The notes below the pieces were generated by a model, which saw only the letters and a program-made list of their open reading frames with translations, did not search any database and was not told where the DNA came from. A stretch of DNA of 64,000 nt, taken from Rhynchonema sp. JSB1_4. Taxonomy: Eukaryota; Nematoda; Chromadorea; Monhysterida; Xyalidae. The stretch is from assembly GCA_030248065.1 (NCBI GenBank), contig JASAMV010003622.1, positions 1 to 64,000 on the forward strand, in the 5' to 3' direction. The position numbers and the translations under genes are program-made. This document shows positions 32,922-45,410 of this stretch, piece after piece (the first letter of the stretch is position 1; each line of letters begins with the position of its first letter).

Positions 32922-34337
32922 CTACCGCCACATCATAGCACCGATCGTAAGAATCAATGTTGCTGGTATCAACTGACGATTTGGACACCGACCGACGGCG
33001 CTGTTGAGACGCACGCCCATCGCATCCTCGAATGTTTGATGATTACAATGGTCGTCGTTGCACGCGCACACCCGCGCCCGACCGCGTACGCCCAGTATGT
33101 AGTCGGTGTTGACCTCCGCACATGTGTTGACCAAAACGGGCAGCTTCGGAAATCCAGATGTGTGAAAGGGACGATCCTGACAAGTGAGCACATGAAAAAA
33201 TCAGAGCAACGCGCTTGCTGTTTTTAAAAGGCATAGCTGTCTTGACTAATGCACATATGCTCTTTAGGTTTGCACAGTGAGTGCGAAATAGGAGTGGGTG
33301 CAGAATAAGCCCAAGCCTAAACTTGCTGGAATATGAAAAATATGAAAATAAGAAAATACCTAAATATGAAAAACACTGTGACCAATGCTTACGTCGACAC
33401 TGCCCTTGCAGCCGGCAAACAGGTCGTTACGTTGTCTTTGCTTTGGTTGTCCGTACTCCGTGCCCTGTCCTCCACAGACCAAATTTGCGATATCTAAAGA
33501 TTCCACCCTTTGCTTACCGGCTGCCTGTGATAATGTCTTCGCACTGAGACTTCGCCTGTGAGATCGTCCAAACACATTCGTAGAGTGGCCTTCACACTGC
33601 CGAAATCGTTGATCGAGCTAACCCCGTTGATACCCAGCCAGTCAATATAGTTGGTACCATCAGCAACAATGGGCGGCCCGTTGTAGTGCCGAAGCTAAGG
33701 TTGAATTGTCTGGTAATCTGACGGGAAAAAAATTATACACCAGATGCCAAATGACAATTCACGTTCCAAAAAGGCCCCACTGGAAAAACTGGGACGGACG
33801 CTGAACATTTCCAGATGCACGTTTCTAGTTAAAGATGCTGTGTTGAATTCAGGAATAGTACAAACCGATATGTCCAGATGAACAGTTATGGCGACCGTCT
33901 GACAGGTCCCGCGTAGTGTCTGGGTACCGTTGACATTGAACATGCACTTGTCTGAGTCAGGAATGCGCTGGGCTTCTGAAAGTATAGCTGCGTGTGCTAC
34001 TATTTTAGTCGAATGTCATCAATAAAAATCCCTTGTTCACGTCGTAATGAGGTCGAAACCCAGAAATCATCGTAATAACGGCAGTCATACAAACACATAC
34101 GCCACACATGAAGTGCACACAGCACATGCGTTTAAAAAGGCAGTTTGAAGGTAACCTAAGATGTGTCTCAGATCGCCACCAGTCTTGGTCATGAAGTAGT
34201 TGTTGGCTTCCTGGTTCTCGATTTGCACCTGAGCACATTTGTACGCCACGAAGTCTGAAACGCAGTTTCTGCTTCGTCGCAAGGTCGCAAAATGCATATA
34301 ATTCACGAAAGCCCCATACTTCTCGCAGTGAACGGTT
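32922..34337 (-). CDS. Ly6/three-finger GPI-anchored protein, gene 2
   Basis: The exon chain is 34337-34155, 33975-33866, 33694-33518 and 33176-32922, with phases agreeing at every junction (first acceptor tentative). Cysteines run HCEKYG, YKCAQV, SDKCMF, GTCQTVAITVHLDIS, RMCLDD, NTCAEVN, and the hallmark ending VCACNDDHCN. A hydrophobic tail (LIPATLILTIGAMMW) then a stop suggests a GPI anchor. Such proteins sit on the outer membrane face and often modulate receptors or channels. The first exon overlaps, in another frame, the last exon of the neighbouring gene 1, so whether this is a separate gene, a second domain of gene 1 or an alternative transcript is open. No signal-peptide exon was identified. 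Confidence 0.65.
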
Positions 34338-35717
34338 CTGTGCAGTAGCAATCCATGATGCGATCTGAAGAGCAGCAGATGCGGTCGCTTGGACATTCCG
34401 ACATACACATTGGCGCGCTTGTGCACACTGGCGAATCTCGAGGACATTTATCTTCAAAAAGTTAGACCGTTTTATGGTGTATAATACAACACGTTAGTTA
34501 ACACTGTACGTTGGTGATTCCACGGGACATGACAACATTGGTAAATTTGATCGCGTAAAGTTTGCTTTGGTGCCCGCGCATCAGAAATTCAGGGGCGAGA
34601 TATCGAATATACTTCAAGAGAATATTTTCACATTCACTTACTGTTGAAGTGTGTAGGCACTATTTCGTTCGGGCGCTCGGCGGGAGTGACATCCGTGTTG
34701 GACTGATGGGCGTTACACAGATCACCCATACAAACGCACATCTTTGCTTTGCCGGACAGACCCAAAACATTCTGAAGGTAACACAGAAATCAGAACAATG
34801 CGGTTACGATATTACGATCACGAATCAAATTCTCCAATGAGATTTTCATTTAAAGCAAGCACGCACCTGGACGTCTGCTTCGATACATTTCGATTTGCCG
34901 CTCACCAGCTTGCCGTCAATTTCAACATCATTGAATATCTGGTCGCGAATACTGTCCACGGTTATGTTCATTTTCAAATCACGAAACTCATTGTCAACTG
35001 AAAAAAGCACAAATGTCGCCAATGCAAAGTGGTGGTGGGAGCTCTCCCACTTCCATCTTACATTTTAGATCCACCGTGGTCCAGGAATACCAGCAGAAAT
35101 TTAAATAAATCAAAATATAGGGACGACATACGGCGTTGTGCAAAACAGTCATATCCTGTGCTTCTGCAGCGCCGAAATCTACGAAACTGAGCTGCGTAAT
35201 ACATTGGCGATAATGGTGGGCTTCCGTCCATGCCGCAACCACGAATTGTGAGTCGCATGACGGTGCCCGCTTCTTTCAGCCCATCCAAAAACCAATGACT
35301 GCCGTACTGCTGTTTGAGCCTGTCGACTGCAAAGAGAGAATCTCATAGTTCAGATATTTATCCTCTTCGACTTTTTCAACTTAGACGTTGAACGATTTTC
35401 ACAAAAACATATGTTTTTGGTTGTCTATTTACATATGTATGTATGTATACCTGTGCGACCGAAGTTGTTCAGATTGACCTCATAAGAAGTCGTGCTGCAT
35501 GCATCGCTCGGACAGTCACGTTCGAGTCGTGGTCGAGACAGACAGTAGTCCTGGTCTAGCACGGGTTGCGGCTGGTTGGTCCGATCTTGGTTTCGAGTGA
35601 CATAATCCCTGTAGTGCATGTTCATCGCTCGGATGTGATCCAGGAACGCACCTGGTATTAGCCCATCGGTGCTCTCGATTGACATGCATTCGTAGCATTT
35701 TGAGCCGACTGTTGAAC
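34303..35717 (-). CDS. Ly6/three-finger protein, gene 1, with WAP-like last exon
   Basis: Exons 35717-35451, 35326-35132, 34997-34867, 34771-34642 and 34451-34303 join in phase throughout. The product starts (after an unseen signal-peptide exon) GSKCYECMS, the classic Ly6 opening. It then has DYCLSRPRLERDCPSDAC, RGCGMDG, SKCIEADVQ and the closing KMCVCMGDLCN. The last exon adds NKCPRDSPVC, APMCMSECPSDRICC and MDCYC: eight cysteines in a spacing reminiscent of a WAP four-disulfide core, ending at a stop at 34303. If real this is an unusual Ly6-plus-WAP fusion of a secreted or surface protein. Alternatively the last exon belongs to a different transcript, or a frameshift separates it from gene 2. 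Confidence 0.62.
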
Positions 35718-36905
35718 CTAAAAGTTTTGAAAAAATAAGCTTAAAACAGTTGTTGAAGAAAGCGAACGATGTCATTTAACCAAAATCTGCGTTTTGTTCA
35801 CTCATATTGCTTTGCGGAACTTGTCCGTGCCTGACTGCCTTGGATCCATATAAAAGCTAACTAAACCCAATAAAGCCTGAGCAACTCTTATGTTTTAATT
35901 GAGTATGAAAACGAGAGCACCCACCGCTGAATGTCATAACGACAAAAAGTTGGTAGATCCGCCAATAATGACCTCGTAGCATGGTGAAATACAGACAAAA
36001 ACGAATTTTTTTGCTTCTCCAACTAGTGCTTCTGCAACCAACATCAAAACGTTGGCAAATAAGAAACCAAAAAGATGCGTGGGGAAAGTTTTTCGGTGTT
36101 TGCGTGACCAAACGCGATGATAATTTCAAACTGCACATGCCCAAGCAGTAACGAGCTGTGGTTGTGATGAAATTGCCCTATCGCAGTAACAAGCTGTGGC
36201 TGTGATGATATGCGTCGACTACAGAAGGTTTCTGTTTCATGTTTTCGAGAAACGGAATAAAGTTCAGTCACAACACAAAACCGGTTTGCAATCGATCAGC
36301 ATGGACTCGGGTTGGTATTTTTTCACCTTGGTTTTATGATTAGAAGCGTAAATGTACCGGCAACATAACACCACATTTCGAAATGTGTTTTACAAAAGGC
36401 TACTGTCCACTGGGCAAGCACGTGTTCTGAAAACAAGCAGCAACTGATCAAGAAAATTAGTTGTGTAAAGGCAAACTACACCATTAAGAGCTCGATTTCG
36501 CAGCTGGCAGAATGGTGAAACATTCATACGTGGCTGCTGACTTGGGAAACGTTACACGTTGAAGAATACAAAGTGGAGCATGACGATTTTCTCTACACAA
36601 ATTACTGTTAGACTTATTACGTTTTTCTTGCGTCAAAGCGCCTGCCTCTTCGATCACGCTTTTTATTCGTCATGGATAAAGCCAATGATAATTGCAACCA
36701 CAAAGAGTTAAGAACAGTTCAAATGGAACGGTAAACACCAGTTACGAAAGCCTACTGAGCGGAAAGAAGGCTAAGGAGGTTAGAGGGTAGCCAGTAGGCT
36801 GGTTATGGTGGAAATTATGAGGGCACCCAAAAGAATAACAATTAAACTGCGTGATTTGAGCAGAAAGCATCCCGATTACGTTACTCAATTTCTAACAGTT
36901 GTTGT
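35718..36905. other. Intergenic, with one dispersed repeat copy
   Basis: The signal-peptide exon of the Ly6 gene should lie in the left part, but I could not identify it. Positions 36467-36600 are about 80 percent similar by eye to 45273-45410 (AGGCAAACTACACCA ... GGTGAAACATTC ... TTTTCTCT), an unclassified ~135-bp dispersed repeat on the same strand. Confidence 0.5.
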
Positions 36906-38926
36906 TCACGCAATCTGCATCTCATTGGCTGTTTTCCCGTTGTCGTTCCGCGTGTCCGCGCGCGCACCGTGGTCAACTAACAATTTGGCAAACTTTTTCA
37001 TTCCCCGACGTTTGGCGTAATGCAGAGCCGTGTTGCCCTCATCGTCCTGCCAATTCAGATCCAGTCCAGGTTGTTTGGCGTCGTTGAGCAGAGTTCGACA
37101 AATTTTGACTGCTTGATCATCGCTCTTGTATTCAGCGCATTCGTTCAATGCATTCCAAGTGTCGCTTGCATTCAAGTCGGCACCACCTTTGGCGAGCAAC
37201 AGATGTATGGATTCAATGTCGTTGTTCACCACGGCACAATGCAATGGGGGACGACTGCCTTTGTTGCATTTGTCAACCTGAATGGCATAGATGGTTGGTG
37301 CGCAACTAAATATACATCGTATCGTTAAATATACATCGTTGGGATTCGAACTGAGGCAGACTTTCAGAAAATAAATCAACTGAACTACTATCTCACTCAG
37401 ACTTGACCGGGCCGGGACATGTACGGCGCACCACTTGATATTGGCTAACCAGAAGGATATAGACTTTACCACTCGGAGCACCCTTGCACAAATAATGTGT
37501 AGTTTATAACAGAATATAAAAGTCTCGGCGTGTCGAGACCGTTTTGGATCCAAAACATGTGTTTTGTGCCGTAACCTTTCCCAGTGAGCGCCCATAAGAC
37601 AACAGAATTATGTTGCATGACTATATGAACCTGAGTGTCCGGACGAAGCAGCAGAAGGCGCACGATATCATGAGCCTGACGTGCAACTGCCTCGTGCAAC
37701 GGCGTGTTGCCGCGATTGTCACACGCGTTCACATTTGCGCCGTTGGCAATCAGTAACTCTGCTGCCCGAAGGTTGTTTGTCTTGGCCGCCTTGTGCAACG
37801 CCGTCGACCCATCCACCGCGGCCTTGTTCACCTGGAAATTTTTTGCTAATGTACCGCTGAGAGTGTCGGCCCTTTTGTGGAGAGAGAGAGTGTTGCTGAG
37901 AGAATATACATATTTCGGGCGTTAACAATCCCTGAGCTTTCCGCATAGCTCACCGATGGCTCGATTCGGAAACGTTGTCGACTTGGGGCCCAGGATGCTT
38001 TTGCCCTGGGCAAAAACGTTTCCAAAAATAAACCCAAAAGCTATTGACGTCCCACACAGAAGTTTTATGACGACACGCAGGGCTTTCTGTCACTTGTCTG
38101 CGCTGAAATACCATGTTCAATTATGCGAACCTTGAAACGCACACGAACGGTTGCGTGACAAGAGGGTCCAGTGTTCAAGACGGTCCAGCGCAAAAGCCAC
38201 ACAACACCCCAAAACGGACAACAAAACACTACAGTTGTAATCACATTCGGTACTGTCAGCGAGGAATTCAACAAATCTCAATGACCTTCTTCCAAAAATG
38301 TTTACCCGATCCGCAGAATGGGATTTTTTACATTGTGTGTGTCCCGTTTACATGGAGTGACCAATAGTTTTGCCGTCAAATCGTGTCGTTAGATAAAGTC
38401 GTCAAACAAGCAATAATGCAGTACATAAGCCCCAAATAAGTGCGAAAATAATGCATGTGACTTAACGACAAGATGCAACGACACGATTTGACGACATTAC
38501 CATAAGCCCATAAAGTGATGCAAGCGTGAGTTGCATAATGCCAAAGTCAATGAAAAATGGGAAATCAGGGAGACAATAACAGCGAAGAACAACGGCGATG
38601 AAGAGCGGGGCTTGCGTTGAACAAGGATGTATTGTCAAGCTTTGCTGCGAGCGTACTATTGTGCTAATGTGTACCTGTCATATGTTTCAAGACCGCTGCT
38701 TTTACCAGCGTCGTTTTGAACTTCCCTGCGCACAAGTTTAGCCTACCTTTATATTGTCGTTGGTTAACAACACACGCATGACGTCTATTCGGCCTGAACC
38801 GACAGCGGTTATCAACGGTGTTCTTCCATACGACCTTTCAGGCTTATTGACGTCTTCGCCCCTTGCGATCCAACGTTTGATGTCGTCTATCGAACAATCG
38901 TAATTAATCGCCTCGATCAGAGGGAC
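36906..38926 (-). CDS. Ankyrin-repeat protein, gene 1
   Basis: Exons 38926-38748, 37831-37631 and 37277-36906 are all phase-0 joins starting at VPLIEAI, VNKAAVDG and VDKCNKG. About six ankyrin repeats are visible, with landmarks GRTPLITAVGSGRIDVMRVLL, GSTALHKAAKTNNLRAAELL, GNTPLHEAVARQAHDIVRLLL, PPLHCAVVNNDIESIHLLLA and GNTALHYAKRRGMKKFAKLL. The protein ends GKTANEMQIA-stop. It has no other domain in the part seen, and the N-terminal exon carrying the start was not identified. Ankyrin repeats bind other proteins; the partner is unknown. The exon structure is identical to the gene at 39714-40957, so the two are tandem duplicates. In-frame homology is strong and no stop interrupts any exon. Confidence 0.82.
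38365..38504. mobile_element. TA-flanked MITE-3, copy 1
   Basis: TA-GTTTTGCCGTCAAATCGTG and ATTTGACGACATTACCA-TA form the inverted ends. A central block AGCCCCAAATAAGTGCGAAAA is shared with 49499-49619 and 51830-51940. It is about 140 bp long, noncoding, and located in an intron of the ankyrin gene. Confidence 0.8.
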
Positions 38927-39713
38927 CTGTAACAGTTTTTTTGAGTGCAATGAGGTTAGAATCGCTCACAGCCTTGATAAATTCAATTTACCGGTCTGCC
39001 AGGAACAAGTCCCATTTTGTGGGGGCGTTTTGAATTTCGCAGACGAAAATTGCTAGAATTTGAAGTCAAATACGAGCACTGAGACACGAAACGGTGCAGA
39101 TCTTATACCGATTGGTTTGTTTTGAGTCTGACACAGCACGCACGTATGACTGAAAGAATTTTTTTATTCATCATGAATGAAGTCAAAATACAGCGACTGA
39201 CACAGGTGGAAAACCCAATCATATTGAAGTTCCTTGTTTTACGAATTACCGGACGCCTGAGCACCGTTCCACTATGAAGAGAAGACACTGTTGCGTTTTG
39301 TGAATAACACTTGCAATAATCAGCAGTTACATGTGTTTCAGGCCGTAATGTGACACAATGTGCCTGGTCTTTGACAGCATCTCGATATTGTGACTGATAA
39401 TCGAGATCGAAATCGAGATTAGCGAAACTTTTTAGGGCCTTTAATTTCTCCACGCATTTCTTGAACCATGATCTGTTCAAATACCACGGATAAATTAGGT
39501 AGATAATTTTGATAAATAATCATAATAATCAAGATGAATTTGATCATTGCGTGCACATTGAATATGGCAATACATAGTTCAACAGAAATATTTCAGGATT
39601 AGCATTGCAATTCAAAACAGCCCACTTCTGCGCGAAACAAGGCGGCCACGCTGGACCAAAAAAATGACAATCATTCACCAGAATTAAGGCAACAGCTACG
39701 TATGCTAGGATGT

Positions 39714-40957
39714 CTATTCAATCAGCATTTCATCGGCTGTCTTTCCATTACGATTCCGTATGTCGGTGCGTGCACCGTTTTCAATCAGCAATTCCGCAAA
39801 TTTTTCCATTCCCCTCCGTTTCGCGTAATGCAACGCCGTGTCGCCCTTGTAGTCCTGCCAATCCAGGTCAACTGCAGACTGCTTGCGGTCGTCGAGCAGA
39901 ATTCGACCGATCTTCACCGCTCGATCGTCGCTTTTGTTCTGAGCGCAGTCCATCAACGCAGTCGATGTAAGTGCTCTGCTGGCATTCACGTCAGCAGCGC
40001 CGATGGCGACCAACAGATGAATGGAGTCGACGTCGTTGTTCACCAACGCACGATGCAACGGCGTTCGGTCGTCGTTATTCTTTTTGTCAACCTAAAGGGT
40101 TAGCATTTTTTTGGTGCTTCTCTATTGTGCAGAAATTTGTGTGACTCAGGCCGGTCCGGGTTCCAGGCGCAATTTTTAAACTTTGGATAAAGTATTTCCT
40201 GATTCCGCATTGGCAGTGGAATTATTCTGGAGTGGAACCCATTCTCACACTTTGATTGGCCAAAATCAAACATTATTGCGCGATCAACGGAAATTTGGAC
40301 CTCTCGCGTAATATTTCAACATCGCTGAGTCGCAAACCACGATTGGACGGTACAAATTTTGAGACAGGTTTGGGTACCTGAATATCTGCGCAGATCACCA
40401 GAGTGCTGACAATGTTGTGAGCCTGACGTGCAACTGCCTCGTGCAACGGCGTGTTTCCAACATTGTCACATGCATTCACATCTGCTCCGTTGGCAATCAA
40501 TAACTCTGCTGCCCGAACGTTATTCATGTTGGCCGCCCAATGCAAAGCTGTCCACCCGTTCTCATCGCGTTTGTTCACCTGAAAAGTTATTCACGATGCT
40601 GACGTCGTTCCAGAAAGAATTATGCTGAGAAGCTATTAATTAAAGGTCTTGTTCGGAGAAGACATACCGTATCACCTCAAATTGAGCACCGTTTGAAGGG
40701 GGGGGGCTTGCTGTGTGGAACAAAACCGTGGTCTGCAAAAAACCACAGCGGTGAAACAATAACAGCCAGCCAACCTCGATATCATTGTGCGCCAATAGCA
40801 CGCGCATTACGTCAACTCGCGATGTTTTCACGGCGATTATCAACGGTGTTTCGCCAAATATTGGTTCATGGTCATTCACGTCTTGTCCCTGTTCAATCAA
40901 TTCACTGATCGCCTTGATCGAAGATTCGTGTTCGATTGCATCGATGAGAATGGGAGT
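39714..40957 (-). CDS. Ankyrin-repeat protein, gene 2
   Basis: Exons 40957-40775, 40578-40378 and 40091-39714 join in phase 0. The first may extend upstream to an ATG at 41014 (MNLFRGLIW). Repeats: GETPLIIAVKTSRVDVMRVLL, GWTALHWAANMNNVRAAELL, GNTPLHEAVARQAHNIV, RTPLHRALVNNDVDSIHLLV and DTALHYAKRRGMEKFAELL. It ends GKTADEMLIE-stop. It is a tandem duplicate of the gene at 36906-38926 with the same exon borders but shorter introns. It is probably a cytoplasmic protein-binding adaptor; no extra domain is seen. Confidence 0.82.
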
Positions 40958-41014
40958 CTGGATCTGGAACACACGTGCTGGAGAATGCCAAATAAGCCCC
41001 CGGAATAAGTTCAC

Positions 41015-41343
41015 AGTGGAACCTTCTTCGGAATATTTTCCGAATGAGCTCCAGTCTGGTCATTTTTTATGTCTGGGCGCTTCAATTCGAATAATTATCA
41101 AACGGGATCGCAGAGAACATCACAATATCACCGAAAGACTCTCAAATCTGGGCTAAGTAAACAAAAGCAAATGACATCACTGAGGTTCATTAAGCGCCAG
41201 ATCAAGACCCAGTGGATCTTGGTCCATTGGGCGATCTGTTATGTGTGATCACTCCAAGTTGTCCCAAAGCTTCAAAGTTCTTGGCGACCAAGGTTGCTCG
41301 AGAGGCCAACACGGTTGTGTTCGGCTGGAATGCTTACATCTTG
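41015..41343. other. Intergenic, no gene seen
   Basis: Short unique sequence between the ankyrin gene and a MITE. Nothing was recognised. Confidence 0.4.
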
Positions 41344-41854
41344 CAGGGTTGGGCAAAAAACGTTTTTTTTTCAAAAAACCGTTTTTTTTAAAAAAACGTT
41401 TTTTTTTAAAAAAAACGTTTTTCTAAAACGCCCAGATGACCAAAATATGCCCCCAAAAAATTGGAAAACGCTCATGTTGGGAAGAAAACGTGGTTAAACG
41501 AAGTAATTCTAAGTGTTCTGAGGCAAAATAAACGGGTTTCAACCCTTTTCGAGCGAGTTGCTAAGATCTCATATCAGACCCGCATCGTGGGACCAACTTT
41601 GGCCAGGGTCATCACTGAAAGTCAAGCTCCGTATATCGACGTATCTCGACAAAGTAAAAATTGGTCGAAAATTTTTTGAAAAAATGGGACGGACAAAAAA
41701 TTGATTTTCCTTGATAATCAGGGTACTTTCCCTGAAAAATCAGGGAAAAGCAAGGAAATTCAGGATTTAAAAAAACGAAAAACGACCCAGGCGTTTTTTA
41801 AAAAAACGTCGTTTTTTTAAGAAAAAACGCCGTCGTTTTTTTTGCCCAACCCTG
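41344..41854. mobile_element. MITE-1, hAT-type, dispersed copy
   Basis: Intact termini CAGGGTTGGGCAAAAAA and its complement, with 8-bp target duplication ACATCTTG at 41336-41343 and 41855-41862. The target differs from that in the array, which shows MITE-1 transposes independently of the A-B-C repeat. Confidence 0.93.
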
Positions 41855-43583
41855 ACATCTTGCCACGGTGCTGTTGTTTCTTTTGGTCCTTTGGTTAAAA
41901 GGTCGAACAGCCATGGTCATGCAAGGATTGTGTGCGATGAGGGGGTACGTTCAGCAGACGAGTTTGGTATGGGTTACTGTAGTTAGTTGGCATGGGAAGG
42001 AATGTGATGAAACTTTCGATTGAAGATTGATCGAGAAGGAAGATAAAATTCTTCGTCGGCAAAAACCAGAATCTCTACGGTCATTTTCAGTGATGTTTCA
42101 TGCTTGTAGATAGTGGGAGCTTTGGGAAAGTATGTTTAATCTCAAATCCGAATTGTGTCCTAAATAAGGCCCCAGGGACTCATTCGGCATTTTTACCCAT
42201 ATCAGTGAACTTGAAGTTACCTTTTTTGGGTGGTGAGACTCGGACTGCCCCATTGCGGCGTTTTGGATTTCACCTCGCTCAGATTCAAAGACGGACACTG
42301 AATAGCACGAAATGATGAAATTGCATGTGTAAATACACAGATTGGGTTTTTGAGTCACAAATAATATGCGCATGATGTCGGACAGTTATGCTTTTTGTTT
42401 TGCATGCAGTCGAAACACTCTGACAGACGAAGGAAACCCAAACACGTCGGTGTTCGACGTTTTACGAGTTGAACGGCCGCTCGATGTTAAAATCGTTCCA
42501 AGCATGGTATGATTCTGTTGCGCGTTCATTCACTTGTGGTCAGGTGCATTCACAAACTGCACAGGTTTCAACCGACGTTGCGAGATGAAATAGTTTTAAA
42601 TCAGCGATGATCAGCTACACATTTGCAAAGTCATCGAATTGAGCTGCACGTTTGCACAACCGCCGAAAGTAAAACGATACAAAACAGGATCGTGTTAACT
42701 GTCATGTTCCCATAAGAGGAGCTGTTTTCTATTTGCGCAATATTTTGCACGGTATTTTGCTGAAAAACTGCGGTTTCAATAATACATATTTGGTCAATAT
42801 TTCTGCCGACAGCATGAAAAACAATGGGTGGAATTTTCGAAACGGTGTAAAGGTCAGTTGGGCGTAAAAGTCGGTGTAAAGTTCGGTCGAAAGCTCGGTC
42901 GGCGTAGCTCGGTGTAAACGTGAAACACTGCCTGTTATTAACGTGGAATGTTTCAAGTTTACACCGAGGTCTATCACACTGAGCTGTCGACCGAGCTTTC
43001 CACCGACCTTTACACCCAACTGACCTTTACACCGTTTCGAAAATATCGCCCAATAACGGTCCCGTCTCATGACTGAAAAGTGCACTTTTCGGCAATGTCT
43101 AGTCTGCGCGCCGACGGTGGAAGTAGTCGACGTTGTGTTGTTTTGATCTCGATTAAGGTGTCCATCTGAAAGGATCTGCTAACAGAACAGTACACCACTA
43201 AACGCTGGAATACTTCACCAACCGCCAACAATACGCCCGTTTACTTTACCTGACCTGACACAACACCCGAATCACTCAAGATGCTTTTGCGGTCCTGCTT
43301 ACGGCCAGAAAATAAACTTGAAACTGACTGACGAGTGTTCAGAGAAAAAGTGCATTACGACTGTCACGATTTTGAGTTTTTTATTTGGGTCACTGGTTCC
43401 TTGACCAAAATGGGGCACCGTATATTGTGGTGTCCCAGACGCATGCGCACACAAACCAAAAATTGGACGGGCCAAACTAAACCTACCTACATGGAGTATG
43501 GAGATCGATGTTTCAATCAGTTTATCATCCAATCTGACACGTTCATGTCGCACAATGTACATTCACAAACTCAACACATATTG
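41855..43583. other. Intergenic, no gene seen
   Basis: It contains three copies of the TGAAACAT word (42093, 42948, 43508) and the hairpin at 42834-43044. No coding exon is supported. Confidence 0.45.
42834..43044. repeat. ~210-bp hairpin
   Basis: CGAAACGGTGTAAAGGTCAG on the left pairs with its complement on the right. The arms are about 95 bp and carry repeated GGTCGGTGTAAA-like words. It is probably a small foldback element. Confidence 0.75.
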
Positions 43584-45242
43584 CTACCGACGTTTCTTAT
43601 TTTTCACCCGACCGGTTTTTGAGCCAGTTCTTTTCTGCAATTTAGCACCACTGGCGTTCGTGAGATCTTGCTGCTCAGATCTGAGATCAGCGCGTTGCTG
43701 CGTGTCATCAGATTTGGTCAAATGTTCCAGGGCAAGATCTGCAGTGAAAAGCACAGTCTGCGCCCAGCCAGCGTACGGCCCGAAACGGTCACGGTAGAAC
43801 TGTACTGAAAATTGAACATAAACATAAAAATAAACATAAACTAGAATGATGAAAATTAAAGTTTGAGGTAAAAAAATTAACTGACCGATTTCATCATAGG
43901 TGGTCTTGTTCAGCGATTTGTGATGTTTCAGCCTGGGCATGTAATGATTGGCTGTTATCTGCAACACATGCGTGTCGACGGGTACAGCGTCGTGATGACA
44001 AAGGCCCATCAACAGAACACAGTCGGCCACCTGCGACAGACACATGATGTTTCAGGCGGTGTGCGTTGGTTCATGAAGGATAGTCAGCGAAATTAATTCA
44101 AAGAGAAAATTCACCTTCGGCCCAACACCCTGCAATTTCATCAGTGCACTTTTCGCAGCATCATATTTTAAGTTCCGTAATGTTTCAAGCCATTGTTCAC
44201 CGCCGAGTTCACGAATTTGCTTCGCCGCTTGGCTGATGTAGGCGGCCCTGGGTAAACGTTAAAAATGTGAAAATTGATATCTGAAAATTTAGTCAAAACT
44301 CACCTGTACCCAAATCCTAGGTTGCGTAGTGATGTTTCAGTACCAGCGCCACACAATGCATCCAAAGTCGGGAAGTCGTAGTGCACACGACCATCGGAGG
44401 CCGTTGTTGACTCGCCAAAGGTTTCGCACAGTTTTTCAACCATGCCTGACAGTGACAATATTGGATATTTCTCTTGAAAAATCAGGCAATAAAGTGAACT
44501 ATACATCCAAAATCCACCTGATATTCTCTTGATGTTGTTATTTGACGAACAAATGAAGGTGACCAGACATTCAAACGGCTGTTGTCGCATTATGCAAATG
44601 CCTGAACAAATACAAACAGGTTATGATGTCAGCATTGTTGACGAGTTTGAAAAAGTCTCAACTATGGTCGATACACAGCATCAGCAAATTTCGTTCAATG
44701 CAAAGTCATATGACCAAATACCGGACCTGATCACCAACTTTAATTCTGGAATCGGTCATGGTGATGACCTATTCAGCTGCACATCAATGAACAAACCCTG
44801 TAATTTGTGCTTGTCTCGTTCGAAGATTGTCCTGAAGTGCGTATCCCGATCACACCATTGCTGGTACAATTCTTCAACACTCACATTGTCGCCTTGTTGA
44901 TTCAGGTGAAACATCGACTCGATCACTTCCCGGTCGAGACCGCGAGCTCGACTGAACCGGGCCAAGACCAGGACCTGCATTTGCGTGTCGTCCGGCTGCG
45001 ACAGTTGCCAAACGCGATGGTGGGACACACCAATGTGACCCGTTGGGGTTCGTGTCCAGCTGGAAAGATTCGGTCGCATTAAAATACGTTAAGTGCTTGC
45101 AACAGGAAACGAATATCACTGTTTTGAAACAAAAAAACAGATACCGCAAAACACAGTCCATTCCCAACCGAAAACACTGCCCGTTTCTGAGTAACACATC
45201 CAGATTGACTTTCGCCGGTCGACAGGGAATACGGAACGACAT
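43584..45242 (-). CDS. OGG1: 8-oxoguanine DNA glycosylase
   Basis: Seven minus-strand exons join in consistent phase: 45242-45169, 45059-44797, 44601-44518, 44445-44304, 44247-44115, 44030-43886 and 43804-43584. The protein begins MSFRIPCRP, has GQCFRW (as in animal OGG1), QQPFECLVTFICSSNNNI, GMVEKLCETFG and LRNLGFGYRAAYIS. The helix-hairpin-helix is LQGVGPKVADCVLLMGL with the catalytic lysine, followed by AVPVDTH with the catalytic aspartate, then RFGPYAGWAQTVLF. It removes 8-oxoguanine from DNA opposite C, opening base-excision repair in nucleus and mitochondria. The length (about 320 residues) fits the family. The basic tail (TGRVKNKKRR) may be a nuclear localisation signal. Every catalytic residue I can check is present, so it looks functional. 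Confidence 0.95.
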
Positions 45243-45272
45243 CACTGCAATTACAATTCGAAATTTTAGCTT

Positions 45273-45410
45273 GTAAAGGCAAACTACACCAACATGAGTT
45301 CGATTTCACAGCCGGCAGAAAGGTGAAACATTCGGACGTGGCTGCCAATTTGGGAAATGTTACACACAATGAAGAACACAAAACGAGGCACCATGATTTT
45401 CTCTTTCTAT
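45273..45410 (+). repeat. Dispersed ~135-bp repeat, second copy
   Basis: Similar to 36467-36600: the same order of AGGCAAACTACACCA, CGATTTC, CAGAAAGGTGAAACATTC, GTGGCTGC and TTTTCTCT blocks. It sits just upstream of OGG1. Confidence 0.55.
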
